This document shows positions 1 through 12,362 of a stretch of 64,000 nt of DNA, piece after piece. Numbering within the stretch: the first letter of the stretch is position 1; each line of letters begins with the position of its first letter. Source of the stretch: Boswellia sacra (lineage: Eukaryota > Streptophyta > Magnoliopsida > Sapindales > Burseraceae); the NCBI GenBank assembly GCA_013180625.2, contig SNVD02008871.1, forward strand, positions 186,001-250,000, read 5' to 3'. Under the pieces are notes generated by a model that did no database searches, was not told the origin of the DNA, and saw nothing but the letters and a program-made list of their open reading frames with translations. A program made the position numbers and the translations under genes.

Positions 1-629
1 ATAATGAGGGAGAAAGTATGGAGGAAGATGATGATGACAAAGCGGAAAGAGTGGAGGGAAAGGAAGAAGAGGAGGTTTATGAGGAGAGCAAGAGGAAGAG
101 GAAGCGTAAAATGTCACTTGTGAAGAGAGCTAGAGAGGAAATGCTGGAGGAATTTTATAAGTTGGACTATGAGGATACTATTGGAGACTTGAAAACAAGG
201 TTTAAGTATGCAAAGGTAAAACCTAATAGATTTGGATTTAAGACTGAAGAGTTATTAATGATGGATGACAAGGAGTTGAATCAATATGTCTCTGTGAAAA
301 AGCTTGCTCCCTATAGGGAGAAGGAATGGAAGGTACCCAATAGTATTAGGCATCAGCAAAAATTGAAGAATAAGGAGCTTCTTCGAGGAAGAAAGTTCGA
401 TGACCAGAAGAGTGGTAAGAAGAAGAAATCAAGGAAGGATGTTGATAAATCTACTTCAGAGATGGATGCCAAGAGAGATGAGAAGGCACAACAGGAAGCA
501 CCAAATAGTGATATGGGCAATTTGTCCAAGAGAGCCAAAACAAGGCGTCGTCAAGCAAAACCTAAACTCTCTCAATCCAGGCTCATTGCATACGGGAAGA
601 TACCTTCTAAATCAAAGAGTAAGCACTGA
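1..629 (+). CDS. KRI1: KRI1-like ribosome biogenesis protein, C-terminal part (5' truncated by window)
   Basis: The frame is open from base 3 to the TGA at 627-629, so the Met at base 18 is internal and the gene begins upstream of the window. The visible part opens with an acidic run of Glu and Asp. A basic KRKRKRK patch follows, and then a block reading FYKLDYEDTIGDLKTRFKY, KPNRFGF and LAPYREKEW. That block is the conserved C-terminal domain of KRI1 (KRR1-interacting protein 1). KRI1 proteins work with KRR1 in the nucleolus on early 40S pre-ribosome assembly (family knowledge). The tail, about residues 125-205 of the visible part, is Lys/Arg-rich and low in complexity, as expected for a nucleolar protein. 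No intron is visible in this exon. The identification rests on the C-terminal block only. Confidence 0.85.
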   Translation, partial: NEGESMEEDDDDKAERVEGKEEEEVYEESKRKRKRKMSLVKRAREEMLEEFYKLDYEDTIGDLKTRFKYAKVKPNRFGFKTEELLMMDDKELNQYVSVKKLAPYREKEWKVPNSIRHQQKLKNKELLRGRKFDDQKSGKKKKSRKDVDKSTSEMDAKRDEKAQQEAPNSDMGNLSKRAKTRRRQAKPKLSQSRLIAYGKIPSKSKSKH

Positions 630-2499
630 ACAGCAGTAGTGATCCAGGCCAAGACAGTGGAAGAGGTAATCTCTTAAGCAGACTGAAGTTTAGTCACCAA
701 TGCTTAATGTTTTGTGCATTTCAGCTTGTTTGTCTTGTGATCTGCATTGCATGCTGCTGGCAATGATAGAATTGAAGATTCTTTTTCGCTGTTTTCTCTG
801 TTTGGGAGTCAGAATTTTACAAGAATTGTGATTATGTAGTGCTTTTGATTGTTTCTTTATTTATTTTATTTTATTATGAATTCTTATCTTGCTTTGCATG
901 TGACATATCACTTATATGATAATTTTAAGGGTGAATCAGTTTGATGTTATTATTAATAAATAGTCCTCTTGTTAACTTGTTTGATGATTGTTTGTCCATA
1001 TAAGTCGCAATTGGTATGTATGATGAAGAGCAAAATTTATGGGTTCGTAAGGGCAAGCTAAGTGGCTTGAAAGACTTGCTTTGTTGTTTCCTGGGTTGCA
1101 GTGAATATTAGAAGCATGGAAGACTTCCAGACCAGAAGTTTTCAGTCAGTTTGTTTCATTTATACTAGTGTGCCTTGTCGTGGTTTTTACTTTTTACCTT
1201 AATTGTTGTACATTTATATTCATTTTAGTTTGAGTCATCTGGTACAAGGTGAAGTATGCAAGTTCTAATCCCCTCCTATTGCTGTAGACAAATGTTCCAA
1301 ACGTAAACTGAACTGAAGAATCATCAGATAGATGGGGATGCATTTCTTATAAAACTCACTGTACCTGCACAGGGTTTCTTTCAGATGGTCGATACTGCAA
1401 CCCTGAAGCTTCCCCAATTTAAAATAGTTTGTGAGTTTTATCAATTCTTATTTTCTCTGCATAGCTTTTTGGTTTTGAGCCCCTGAAAGTCTGAATATAT
1501 AGGATGAAGCTTCCCTTTTCTGTTTTACACAAGAGCTAGAGATTGTGTGGCATGTAGTTCTCTTTTCTGTCTAAACCTCATTGCATCTGGTATAGTTTTG
1601 TATGATTCAATGTCATGAATAATACTAATGGAAAACCGCTCATATCCGGATTTTAATTGTACAGGTCATACCTAATATTTATCAGTTACAGTAGACTGGA
1701 AAATTACAGAGGGAGGAAAATTTGGATGAGTAAAGATGAAGAGCATGTTTTTTGACTAGAAAGATCATGAGTACATCAGAATATTGAATTAGAAAGTTTT
1801 GGCAAGTCTTTTATACCATTTGTCAAACTATTTATCTCTTGGTAATGAGGACACAATCTAGTTACCAAATTTAGCTATAAAATGAAAAGTTTTGATTTGT
1901 TTGCACAGACTATTTTTAACTGGCACTATCATAATTGTTGTGCTGAACTGGGTTCAAACAACTTAAATGCAGTCTAGAAAGCTTTAGCTGATCTGGAAAG
2001 GGAAAAAAAATTGCTTACAATCACCAAGTTGGTTTTTTTTTTTTTTGCCTTTTTTTAGTTGTTCAGATTTTAGGAGAAATTTTTCATAATTTAAGAAGTT
2101 TTCTATTTATTTATCCTTTTTTATATAATTATATCAGTTTTGTGCATTTAAGTCAAATAAAACCAAAGTTTGGGGTCATACCATTCTACGCTATGGTTGA
2201 TGTTGTATCGATGTATCAATTTGTATAAAAATTGTGAATCAATGGGTAAAAATTGTAAAAATTGTAAAAATTGTAATTATAATTTTTATAATTATTTACA
2301 ACTTTTAAAGAAGTTTATAAAAGTTATAAATGAATTAAAAAAGTTGTTAATGAGTGTATACAAGTTTTAAATCAGTATATAACAATTGTATTTATAATTT
2401 TTACATATTTATTTATAATTTTTGCATATTCATTTATAATTTTTATATTATTTAAAGAATTAATATATCAGCACGTTTCCATACCTCAAAGATTAAGAA
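630..2499. other. 3' flank of the KRI1-like gene, no coding sequence seen
   Basis: The first several hundred bases are probably 3' UTR, AT-rich with TTATTTTATTTTATT-type tracts. Around 2230-2460 the DNA becomes very AT-rich, with loose repeats of AAAATTGTA and TATAATTTTTAT. No open frame with family resemblance was found. Confidence 0.5.
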
Positions 2500-2906
2500 A
2501 AGGGATAATTTTAATTTGTCTCTTGAGGTTAGACTTAAAAAAAATTGAAGACCTCAGTTTTCTGAAATCTAAGATTGCCCCTTGAGGTTACTGTAGCACC
2601 GTTAGATTTAACGAAAAATGTATTAAATTGTTAGATTTAATGAAAAATGTATTAAATAATAACTTAATGTTAATATTAGATTTAACAAAAAAATGTATTA
2701 AATAATAATTTAACGCTAATAAGCAGTAAAATAGACTATAATATCCTTTTCTAAATGATTTCTAAAGCTTTAAGTTATTATTTAATATATTTTCGTTAAA
2801 TCTAACGGTGCTACAGTTATTTTAGGGGGTAATTTTAGGTTTCAGAAAATTGAGGTCCTCAATTTCTTTAGACCTATCCTCAGAGAGTAAATTAGAATTA
2901 TCCCTT
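2500..2906. mobile_element. MITE-like element with long terminal inverted repeats
   Basis: The two ends are inverted copies. The left arm (2500 to about 2627) starts AAGGGATAATT. The right arm (about 2780 to 2906) ends with the complement, AATTATCCCTT. The arms match over about 125 bp with roughly 80% identity by eye, including the blocks GAGGACCTCA-like and TGTAGCACCGTTAGATTTAACG. The middle holds three head-to-tail copies of a GTTAGATTTAACGAAAAATG-type unit starting near 2601, 2630 and 2674. There is no coding capacity. A clear target-site duplication was not found, so the superfamily is open. Confidence 0.75.
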
Positions 2907-4304
2907 ATAAAAACTTCTTAACGAAAGAAAGCAGATAGGAGAGCTGAAGGCAGAGTATGGTAAGTTCGGAAGGGAGCAGCCCACACATAATTAATTCTCC
3001 ATCCAATATCTCCGGTTGTTTTTATATTAAGTAAAAAAAAAAATTTGAAGGCTGATAAATTTGAAACTTGTTTTTCTATTCAGTGTTATTGTGTTATTTT
3101 GATAACTCTTGTATAAAAGTTAATGGTAGATAAGTTGTAATTTTAGTATCACTCTATTTAGAAGTATAACTCACAAATGATTAGTTTTATTTAAGTATTT
3201 TCTATATTTTGTTGTTTTAATAGTAAAAGAAAGTAAATTCTAAAAACTTACCGGATATTTACTTTTTTAAGAAATGATATTGGAAAATTATTAAAAATAA
3301 ACGTGTCCTTCAAAGGTAAGAGAAAAAGTAATAATTTTTTTAAAAAGTATTTTGTGTTGAATAATATGAGCAGGAATAGGAATTAGGAGAAATAACAAAA
3401 TTTTAAATGGTCTTTTGAAAATTAATAAGTTAAATATTTTATTTAATTGCATAAGTAAGTTCAATCATGAACGAAAATATTCTTACAAAAAAATACTCAA
3501 TTGCGTTTATCTATCAACGCGTTACAGGTTAACGATTTTAATATGTTAATACGATATATTTTAATATGTTAATACGATATAGATAGAGATACTGAATATG
3601 TTAAACTGTTATAGGTTAATAAGTTGAATATATTAACAGTTAACAACAGCTGTTTAGATGTCGAAAGGAAAAAAAAAGAAAAAAGTAATTTTGATTACTT
3701 TTCAATACATCCTTGAGATTTGGTTGTTTTCGTACATCTTCCAATATTAAAATACAATCCTAAACAAAATGGTTTAATGAAAGATAATCTAGATTGACCC
3801 ACTTTCAAAGCGGGTCTTCTTTATTTTGAATTTTTTGTTCTGGTAGGCAGCGTATGGGCGATGGTTCATGAGAACTTTCCCCAAAAGGAGTACTTAAGTT
3901 GGTAACCCACTTTAAACTTCACAGTAAAAAAGTGCTTGAGAAGTTGAAAAAGAAAAAGCACTTAATAATTTTGAGAAATTACAAACTAAGGCCAAACAGG
4001 ACACTTGGCCACTTCCTAGAGCGAGTAGAACAAGTTTCCAAAACAAACACTCTCCACTCTTTGGTTTCATCGACCTAAAACACACAAAACAAACACTCTC
4101 TAAATCTCAGCTGCTTCCAGCTTCTGCTTTTTTGTTTCTGCCTCTGCCTTCATCGTCCAACTCAATCCACAGACAAAATTACAAACAAAACCCCCTTTGA
4201 CGGATTTCTCTAAACTCAGCTTCAACTTCAATAATCTCATCCTCTTTCAAAAAGCGCTTTTAATCAACAACTTCTTCTCTGCATAGAAAGATACAACAAA
4301 GGCA
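2907..4304. other. Intergenic region and 5' flank of BCCP
   Basis: AT-rich DNA up to about 3780. It includes a short direct repeat of an AATATGTTAATACGATAT unit near 3540-3582. From about 4020 the composition changes to C/T-rich, with many CTCTC and CTTC runs leading to the ATG at 4305. This is typical of a plant leader, and the transcription start is probably in this stretch. No precise promoter element is claimed. Confidence 0.4.
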
Positions 4305-7300
4305 ATGGCTTCCACCTCCTCCACTCTCTCCACCAACACTCCCTCCGCTGTCACCAAACCCATCTCCGATTTGTCCTTATTTCGCCATTCCACCTCTCTA
4401 TCCTTCCGCTGCTCTTCCAAACCCACCAAACTCCGGTTCTCCAGCGAGGTAACACTTCTTGCAATTTTTGTTCAAGCTTTCATTTTTATTTATTGAGTTT
4501 TTAAAGTGAGTGTTTAGATTTGTGATCTGTAATGACTTCGTTGCAGAATTAATGTTAAGTTCGTTGCCTGAGATTAGTATTTAAAGTTTGGAACTTTAAT
4601 GGGTCGAGTTTGATTTTCTTCATTTCTGCTTGAAGTATTGCGGATTTTCGTCTTTTGTTTGGCGTTAATTTAATTTCTTTTTGAATAAAAATTGGTGGGA
4701 CTGTTGAAGTGCTTCAAAAATTAGACATTTAAGTTTTTGTGTTTGTGTTTGTGTGTGTGTTTAGAAGTGATTTTGTAGAACGTGTTTTATGAGTAAAACG
4801 ATTTCTTCAAAATCATTTATCAATTGTTTGTCTAAGAAGCACTTCAAGCCTTTTCAGTTGAGAAAAGCTTTTTTCCAGAAGAGCGCATAGCAAGTGTTTC
4901 TCTAATTCCAAAAAATGCTTTGATTTATTTTAGAAAACTACAAAATTAAAACAACAGTGCTTATAATTATTTAAGTAGGCCTTTGAGGATGATGCAGAAA
5001 GCATTGTCAATTTCTTTATATTTTTAGAAGCATCCAAAAGTGCTTCTCTTAAAAACACTTCAAAGTGCTGTACCTAATAAGTGAGGTGTTCTGTTCTGAA
5101 ACAGTTGATTTCTGAGATATAGTTTGTTTAATCAGCATCATTTAATCTTGGTGGTAGGAGAATAGGGATGCATTTGATGAATTGGATTTTAGAGAATGTT
5201 TTTAGTGTGTTACCTAAGATAAAATATTTGGAAATTTTTTCCACTATCTGAATACCCATGCGAACTGTGAAAGTGTTGCAATTTGGATATGCTCTTTTAT
5301 CTCCTAGATATTTGGAATTTAATTTCTGATGTATATATATGTTCCAGACATTATGAGCCAAAGCATAGAGTCCTTTGAAAATCAAAAGGCCATTGCTCTA
5401 AAATTTTTGGAAATAAAATACAAAGAAATATGTAGCCCTACAGAAAATTTTGAAGCCAGCTGACTTTTTGTAGTTTAATAGATGCATCTGATTTTTCTTA
5501 TTGTATGTAATAATGGAAATCTGAAACTGCTGCTCAGGCTTCACAGCCTAGTTGGAAATATTTGATGGTGGCCAAAGCCCAACTGAATGAGGTAAGCTTC
5601 TTTCATTGGTTTTCATTAGAGGATCTTTGTTCAAATTTTCGTTCATTCCTGGACATGCTTTTGGGATCATCTGTTGCCTGCAAGGTTGCTGTCGAGGGAT
5701 CATCAAATGCTTCAGCTTCGCCTCCAAACAAATCAAAAGTTCCAGGAGAAGCAAAGGAGCCACCAAATGAGCCTTCGCCAACGACTCTGGCCACGGAGGA
5801 ATCGATTTCAGAGTTTATCAACCAAGTTTCAAGTCTTGTTAAGTGAGTAAGCTTATTGTTTTACTTCTTTTGACCATCCTTGTTTATTTAGATTTTGATC
5901 TGATGTTTTATATGCAATTCAGGCTCGTTGATTCAAGAGATATAGTGGAGTTGCAGTTGAAACAGTTTGACTGTGAAATAACAATCCGGAAAAAGGAGGC
6001 CTTGCCACAGCCTCCGCCTCCTCCTCCAATGGCAATGATGCCACCACCCTCTCCACCACCTGTAATGCCAGTGGCCCCACCTACACCTGCCCCTACACCT
6101 GCTGCAACTGCTCCATCACCAGCTCCATCTCCATCACCTGCTTCTGCCGGCCAATCGGCTAAGTCATCACTTCATTCTCTTAAATGTCCCATGGCAGGTA
6201 CATTCTACCGGAGTCCGGCCCCTAGTGAACCACCATTTGTGAAGGTGAATCATTTATGCTTAGTGATTATCTTAAATTCAAATGATAATACCTTTGTAAG
6301 TAGCATATCACCTTTGCTTCATCACGATTTTTCTTATTTGCTCATGTGAGAGGCTTCTTCACAGGTTGGAGACAAAGTACAGAAGGGACAAGTCTTGTGC
6401 ATCATTGAGGCCATGAAATTGATGAATGAAATAGAAGTAAGTTTCATATCTCTTCTTAAGTTCATATAAGACTAGGTGCAGTTCTGCTTTTTTTTTTTTG
6501 TTTTTTTTCAAAAAATGAATATTCTTCACTGTATGGTTTATTATTATTGAATTTGTCCTTGCTATGTTATGAAGTTGATTTGCTGTAGATTAGAAACTTA
6601 AATTTATTATTATTCATTATATTTAGCCAATCTGTATTTTATCTTGTATTTCTTGAGAATTTTTTATTCTTATATAATAGTTACTGTTAAAACTACAGTG
6701 GATAACATGGTAATTCTGACAGTTTAACATTGCCAAATCTTCCACCACAAACTGATTTCTCCTCCAAGCTTCCGCTGCAAGTTTTTAGTAAATATTATTC
6801 GGAACTGCATAGTTTATATTGGGTGATTTTAAGGTGTAATGATGTCATCTAGGAATAAGCAAACTAATGGAAATCAATGATAAATACTGAAAGTTATCAT
6901 GAACATCCTGTCATGTCATGAACCAGAACAGTTGTATTTCCAACTATAAATTTTTGGTATGTGATTACTTAAAGGCCTTAAGTATTTCAAGTAGTCTGTT
7001 GTATAAAGTTTTGAAGGTAGACACACAAAGTCTTGTTTTCATATAACTGTGTCATATAATAGATCTTTTGGCTTGACTTCTGATGTTGCCTCATGTCTTA
7101 AATCGTTATCTCGTCTCAAAATATACCTATGTATAGTTCAGCCAAACTAATTTTTCATGCAAATGCTTTTTCGCATTTTATCTGCATCTAGTTCACCTGG
7201 TAGTATGGTGTTGATTTTTTAAATGCTTTCTTATTGATGCACAAAGTCTAAGAACTAATTCTCTCTGAAGTATTATCTTTCAGAAACAATTCTACTTGGC

Positions 7301-8260
7301 CACAAAATCGTAATACAACTGCATGTTTTGTGTGCATGAATTGTTATTCTCTACCAGTAATATAGTCTTAAAATTCCTGGCGATCATTGTTAACTAGTAA
7401 ACATGTCCACTTTTTAATTTGTTAGTTGACAGTTCCCAGGGTGCAAAATCATAGGCCTTAGTAAGTTCGAACTATTTTTACCAAATTGGTTGAGCCTTTT
7501 TTAAGTTTCCCTATGAACATGTCTTCTCACTTGTGGATTTATGAACTCAAATCGGCATAGTTCATTGATATCTCTGATATTCTCCTGCATTTCTGTTTCA
7601 GTGAGCAAATTTCTTATAATTCAGACTGATTTTTGCTTATTTTGTTGGGAAAAAAGTGGAAATAATAATAAATCTGTTTCATACTGATTTGTAAATGTTG
7701 CAGACTTGCATTATTCGCACTTAATAAGAAGTAACACCTATGGTTTATTGTTTTTGTTTGGCATTAGTGAACGGAAAGTAGTTTCTTGACATTTGATCAA
7801 TTCTTACATGCAAGTGACTTCTTGGGTTACTAGAAGAAAAAAGAAAGGCTATGTGATATGATTAAAAGGCAAAATGCTATTTTGGTAACCTTGATGAATC
7901 CATTAGGCATGTTAAGTTTGACTTGCCAACACCCCCTATGACAATGTTTGAATTCTGATGCATTTCATCAGCTTCAACTATGCTATGTTTGCTTCAGCAA
8001 CTAAGTTTAAATAAGATTGCCCTTCATAAGATTCTGTGAGTGACTTATTCTATATAAAATGCATTACTTTTTCAGGCTGATCAATCAGGAACCATAGTTG
8101 AGATCCTTGCAGAAGACGGAAAGCCTGTTAGCGTTGATACAGTGAGTTTCTTAGCCATCTTGGTTGATAATCAAATCATGTGTATGCTTGAATGCTTTCT
8201 ACATGATAGTGACTTTGTTAATTGCTCTCTTCACAGCCTCTATTCGTAATCGAACCGTAG
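4305..8260 (+). CDS. BCCP: Biotin carboxyl carrier protein of plastid acetyl-CoA carboxylase
   Basis: Carries biotin in the heteromeric plastid acetyl-CoA carboxylase, moving the carboxyl group from biotin carboxylase to carboxyltransferase in the first committed step of fatty-acid synthesis. Exons: 4305-4448, 5538-5591, 5685-5842, 5923-6244, 6365-6436, 8076-8141, 8237-8260. The joined frame gives 279 residues and ends PLFVIEP. Residues 1 to about 50 form a Ser/Thr-rich plastid transit peptide. The segment ATEESISEF followed by [14 protein letters not shown] is typical of plant BCCPs. A Pro/Ala-rich swinging linker follows. The biotinyl domain contains [13 protein letters not shown] and the biotin motif [11 protein letters not shown], with the biotinylated Lys at about residue 244. 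The acceptor of exon 3 (GCAAG) is weaker than the others. BCCP1 and BCCP2 types were not separated. Confidence 0.95.
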
Positions 8261-8940
8261 AGTTATCCAGTAGGCAAGCAAACAAAATGGAGCAAAGATT
8301 AGGAGGCAGGTGCAGTTGTTGGTAATTCTTATCAGTCGCGGCATTGTTTTGGTGTCACAGAATGTTTTGTTTGAGTGAGTTGGTAGATAGTCTAAGAATA
8401 TTTTTATTTTTATTTTCTAGCATTTCTCAGAATGAACTAATAAACCTAAGTTATTTTAAGAGGGAGGGAAGGGATGTAGATGGTCTTGATTGTTATCTTC
8501 CGACAACCCATAAAAATGTTCTTCTTTGATTTATGCTTTTGACTATAATTGATTCAATGTGTTCCTCAAACATTCAGACAAGGTTAGGTTGGTCATGCAG
8601 CTAAATGCTAGATTGTTATTGCTATATCTGAGCTATTGTGCATGCGAATTCAAAGAGACATTTAAAAACATGGTTTGCTTCTTTGTAATTTCGTTAGTGA
8701 TCTATCAGACATACTCTACAATTTCATCCATGAATGTTTGTATTTTTAGTTTTTATCTTAATGATAATACCTGAATCCTCAATTTATCCTCTAACTATAA
8801 TGTCTTCATAAAATTTATTTATAACCAAGTTGTATATGACATAATATTTTATTTTTTAAAAAAATATTATTATCAATTCTCGTTTTATGGGTCATGCTGT
8901 GTCTCTATGGTCATAGCAATTTAACATCCATTAATACTTT
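8261..8940. other. 3' flank of BCCP
   Basis: Probably 3' UTR for the first few hundred bases, then AT-rich intergenic DNA. The short open frames at 8344-8774 have no family features and are taken as noncoding. Confidence 0.4.
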
Positions 8941-9115
8941 AAGAGTAATGTTATACTAACAAAGTCTGTGTACGAAGTTGATATAACAACAGTTATTCAA
9001 TGACACACGATTCATTAATATTTATTGTATTGATTTTTTATATTTATTATCTCATTCACTTAATGTCACGTCAATTGTGTAAATAAATTTTGTATGTAGG
9101 CTTTGTAAGTATAAT
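8941..9115. mobile_element. Short MITE-like element
   Basis: The left end, AGAGTAATGTTATACTAACA, is mirrored by the right end around 9085-9115 (complement of TTGTAAGTATAATATTATTG). This gives inverted ends of about 30 bp with few mismatches around an AT-rich core with no open frame. The edges are approximate and no target duplication was confirmed. A related element may lie at about 10635-10805. Confidence 0.5.
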
Positions 9116-10486
9116 ATTATTGTAAATTTAAAATATCCACAAAATATCATTACTTTCATAGTGGATACAGGTATAGGGGCAATCATCATGAAGTTGGTGA
9201 AGTAAAAATGTGTTAATGAATCATATGATATGTGTGTCTATATAAGTCCATGTATTGCATAACACCTATCATGTGAATATAGAGAATTTTGAAGCAACTA
9301 TATAAATCAAACATTGAACTTCAGAATATATAGGAGTAGAAATAAAATAATTATGTGATCTATGTCATAGATAAAAGTCTTTTAAATAAGATTGATTTAT
9401 CATATTAGCCATGTTTAAATTGGTGATATTATGTTGAATAATTATTTTAACAAATAAAAGTAATCAACCGAGATTATATTTTTAAATATAACAACAGCAG
9501 GTAAATATTTCTCTAATGGTGTAGTGTGTGCATACCTACAAAGGCACAACTAAATCATTAAATAGTTGCAATAGGAGTAGAGCTGAAATAATTATAACTT
9601 ATGTAAGATTAAATCATCTGCGAAATTAAACAAGATATTGTAGCTAGTTTTACCATTTGCAAGATAAAATTGTGAAAATTACAAAACAACAATTACATAG
9701 ACATAAAACAAGGAAATCTTTACTGGTGAATTGCGGCCCTATTCTTTGGCTGCAAACCAACCTGTTAATTTTAATGAATTATATAAATTAAGAGTTAAAT
9801 TTGAAGAGGATTGTAAAAAATTTACCCGGTAATTATGGGACCGCATCTCTATGCCAATAGAGGCCTTATTTTTTTCCCTCTAGAGTCATAACCGCTGCAA
9901 ACCAAGCGGTTAATTTAGATAATTTATGTAATTTATGAGTTAAATTTGAAGAGGATTTTAATTCTGAAACTCCATCTCTATGGTAATAGCCATTGCTCAA
10001 TTGTATTAGCATCTGAAATTCATTTTTCAGGATTGAAATATTCTGAACTAGTCAACAATTCAATTTGTTAGAGGATTTGTTCTTGCAAGTCCAAAATCCA
10101 TAATGTCGTTATTGATTTTCGGTAAAGTTTCCATGCTGAGATCAAATAAAAGCCCTATACATTCTGTCTCAATAGTTAAAAGCTAAATAACTTAAAAATA
10201 ACAAATAGAATAAATAAAAATATAAACTACATTAACAGAATAAAATTGATCCATCACAATTAATAATTTGCAATTTGATAAAATGATGGGACAGGGATCA
10301 ATAATTTGATGAAAGTAACAAATGTTGATGGAAATGGTTTACTCCAATATCTTAATTGCATTAATAAATACATGTACAGTAAACATTATTATATTAACTT
10401 GACAAAGAAAGAGAATATTTATTTATAGATTAGAGTAACGACACACGAATCTCAAAGTTTATTTTAAAATCATACGATTCCAAAGA

Positions 10487-10538
10487 CTTGGTAGGTATGA
10501 ATTTAAACTCATCTTGGTAGGTATGAATTTAAACTCAT
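10487..10538. repeat. Perfect 26-bp tandem duplication
   Basis: The 26-bp unit beginning CTTGGTAGGTATGAATTTAA is present twice without a gap or mismatch (10487-10512 and 10513-10538). It lies inside the DNA that interrupts a repeat copy at 10.4-10.9 kb. Confidence 0.95.
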
Positions 10539-10634
10539 GACACCATTCGTTGCATTACCAACTTGTCCACTTGTCGTACACATCATTTTTAACGCATAAT
10601 TTGGAATAAAAACAGTATCGATATTCTTGCAATA

Positions 10635-10805
10635 GTGTTACTCTTACAAAATATATATACAAATTACTATAATTTCACTCATTTATTCACATATCATCAC
10701 TTTTTATTAAATAAATAAATTTTATATATCTACTACATTAATCACTTTATCCCACGTCAGTTTATATTTTATATACCAAATTTGTAGGATTAGTATTATT
10801 CTTAT
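10635..10805. mobile_element. Probable second short MITE, related to the one at 8.9 kb
   Basis: The left end, ATAGTGTTACTCTTACAAA, resembles the complement of the right end near 10785-10805 (TTTGTAGGATTAGTATTATT). The internal DNA is AT-rich and noncoding. The ends resemble those of the 8941-9115 element. The call rests on imperfect inverted ends only. Confidence 0.4.
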
Positions 10806-10999
10806 TCCTATAGATAAACGTCAAATTGGTATTTATTAATACACAATACGGTATGCAATAGATTTCAATGTTACATAAATATCATTTCGGAAGGGGGTTA
10901 TATGATGGTCATCAAATTGGTGAAATACACAATAGTATAGTATTGTCTCCCTACTTTCAGATTGTATTGTTTTGCACATTAAATGGACTCTATGGGTAT

Positions 11000-12362
11000 G
11001 TATACATAATTTTTCTCTAATGCAAACTCTCGGATTTGAAATTTTTTTTGGGGACAAATTGTTTCAACAGTTTAATGCATTCAATAAATGACATTCGAGT
11101 AATTAAAACAAAAACAAAAGAAAAGGAAAACAATAGTCTCCATATCGTTTTGTTGTTCTTTTTCTTCTCTTTTGTCTTTCACTGCTCTTTCTCCTCTATT
11201 TTTATTCATTATTTACCATAGAGAGATTTTTACATGATAAACAATAGGATTTAATAAATTCCCCTTTAGGAATGAATATGAATATGTAGTAATTAAATAC
11301 ATGAAATCAAATTATCTAATTCACAAACACATCCATTAAAAAGAAAAAAGTAACTCCTTAAGAAAACATTGCTATTTTTCCTCATATCCAACAATCCAAT
11401 ATAAAAGCTATTGTTTGGGGGCCAAGTGACAAATTAAACTAGAAAAGAAAATAAAGTTAGCTCTAAATTTTCAAATAAGTTATGGTAAGTTTTTTTATTA
11501 AAAAAATTTATAAATTTCGTGGCCACGAAGAAGGTCCACCCATGACAATGAGTAACATTATCCTTCTCAAATTTTCTTTTTAAATTTTATCTCAAATATG
11601 CTATCAAATTATTCTAAATTTGATGTTGTAAAATCATATTTCAGAAATGATATAAATTAGAAACAATTTCAATAAATACCTTCGAGTTTTTATTTAATTT
11701 CAAGCAGAGAATAACAATACGTTTTTCATTCATCACACCTATAAAATTGTTTTAAAATCATCATTTTCAACATTTAAATTATCATTTTCAATAGTGTGAT
11801 TGATAAAAAATTAAATATTTCAGTGGTGTGATTAATGAAAATATATAATCATTCTCTGCTTAAAATTAAGTTAAAACTTGAGAATACTTGTTGATTTTGT
11901 CTCATATAAAAGTTATATGTTAATATTACGATATAATTTACAATATCACTCAACTATAAAAATAATATTTAAATAAAAGAGAATAACTTCCAATTATTGA
12001 ATCGAAAATAAAAATATTAATCTCTATTGAATAACATATTAATAAATATCAACTTAATAGTATGATTATAGATAAGATTATAGATAAGTATAGATAGAGC
12101 CCGACAACGTTGTTGCCAACAATATACAATTGGAAACCGGCCCGGTAAGGTTACAGGGCCGGTACGTTAAGCCTCGCGGTATCTACTGTTATAACTTATA
12201 AAGTTACCAAACGTCCAGTGTCGTTACCCATCCACCGCCACGCTACAGAAAATCCCAATTTTATTTGTCATCCACCTCAACTCGCTCCTCCTTCTCCTCC
12301 CTTCTTCTTCTTTTCCAATTTTCAATCCAATCAAAACCCAGAAATACAATCCAAAACCCATC
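11000..12362. other. AT-rich intergenic region and 5' flank of the DUF538 gene
   Basis: Largely AT-rich DNA with no coding signal up to about 12090. A short GC-richer stretch at 12095-12185 precedes a C/T-rich leader. A TATAACTTATAAAG stretch at about 12189-12202 is a possible core promoter region, but the match is loose. Confidence 0.35.

Larger units (their letters stand above)
9140..11000. repeat. Outlying copies of the local duplicated repeat family
   Basis: About 9150-9345 resembles about 16240-16440: both share ATCATGAAGTTGGTGAAG or a close variant, then AATGAATCATATGATAT and later AACATTGAACTTCAGA or similar. About 10333-10385 carries CTCCAATATCTTAATTGCAT, and about 10875-10925 carries the companion block ATGATGGTCATCAAATTGG. 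These are the same two blocks found repeatedly at 16-22 kb. Here they are pushed apart by inserted DNA at about 10440-10860. There is no coding sequence. Confidence 0.6.
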
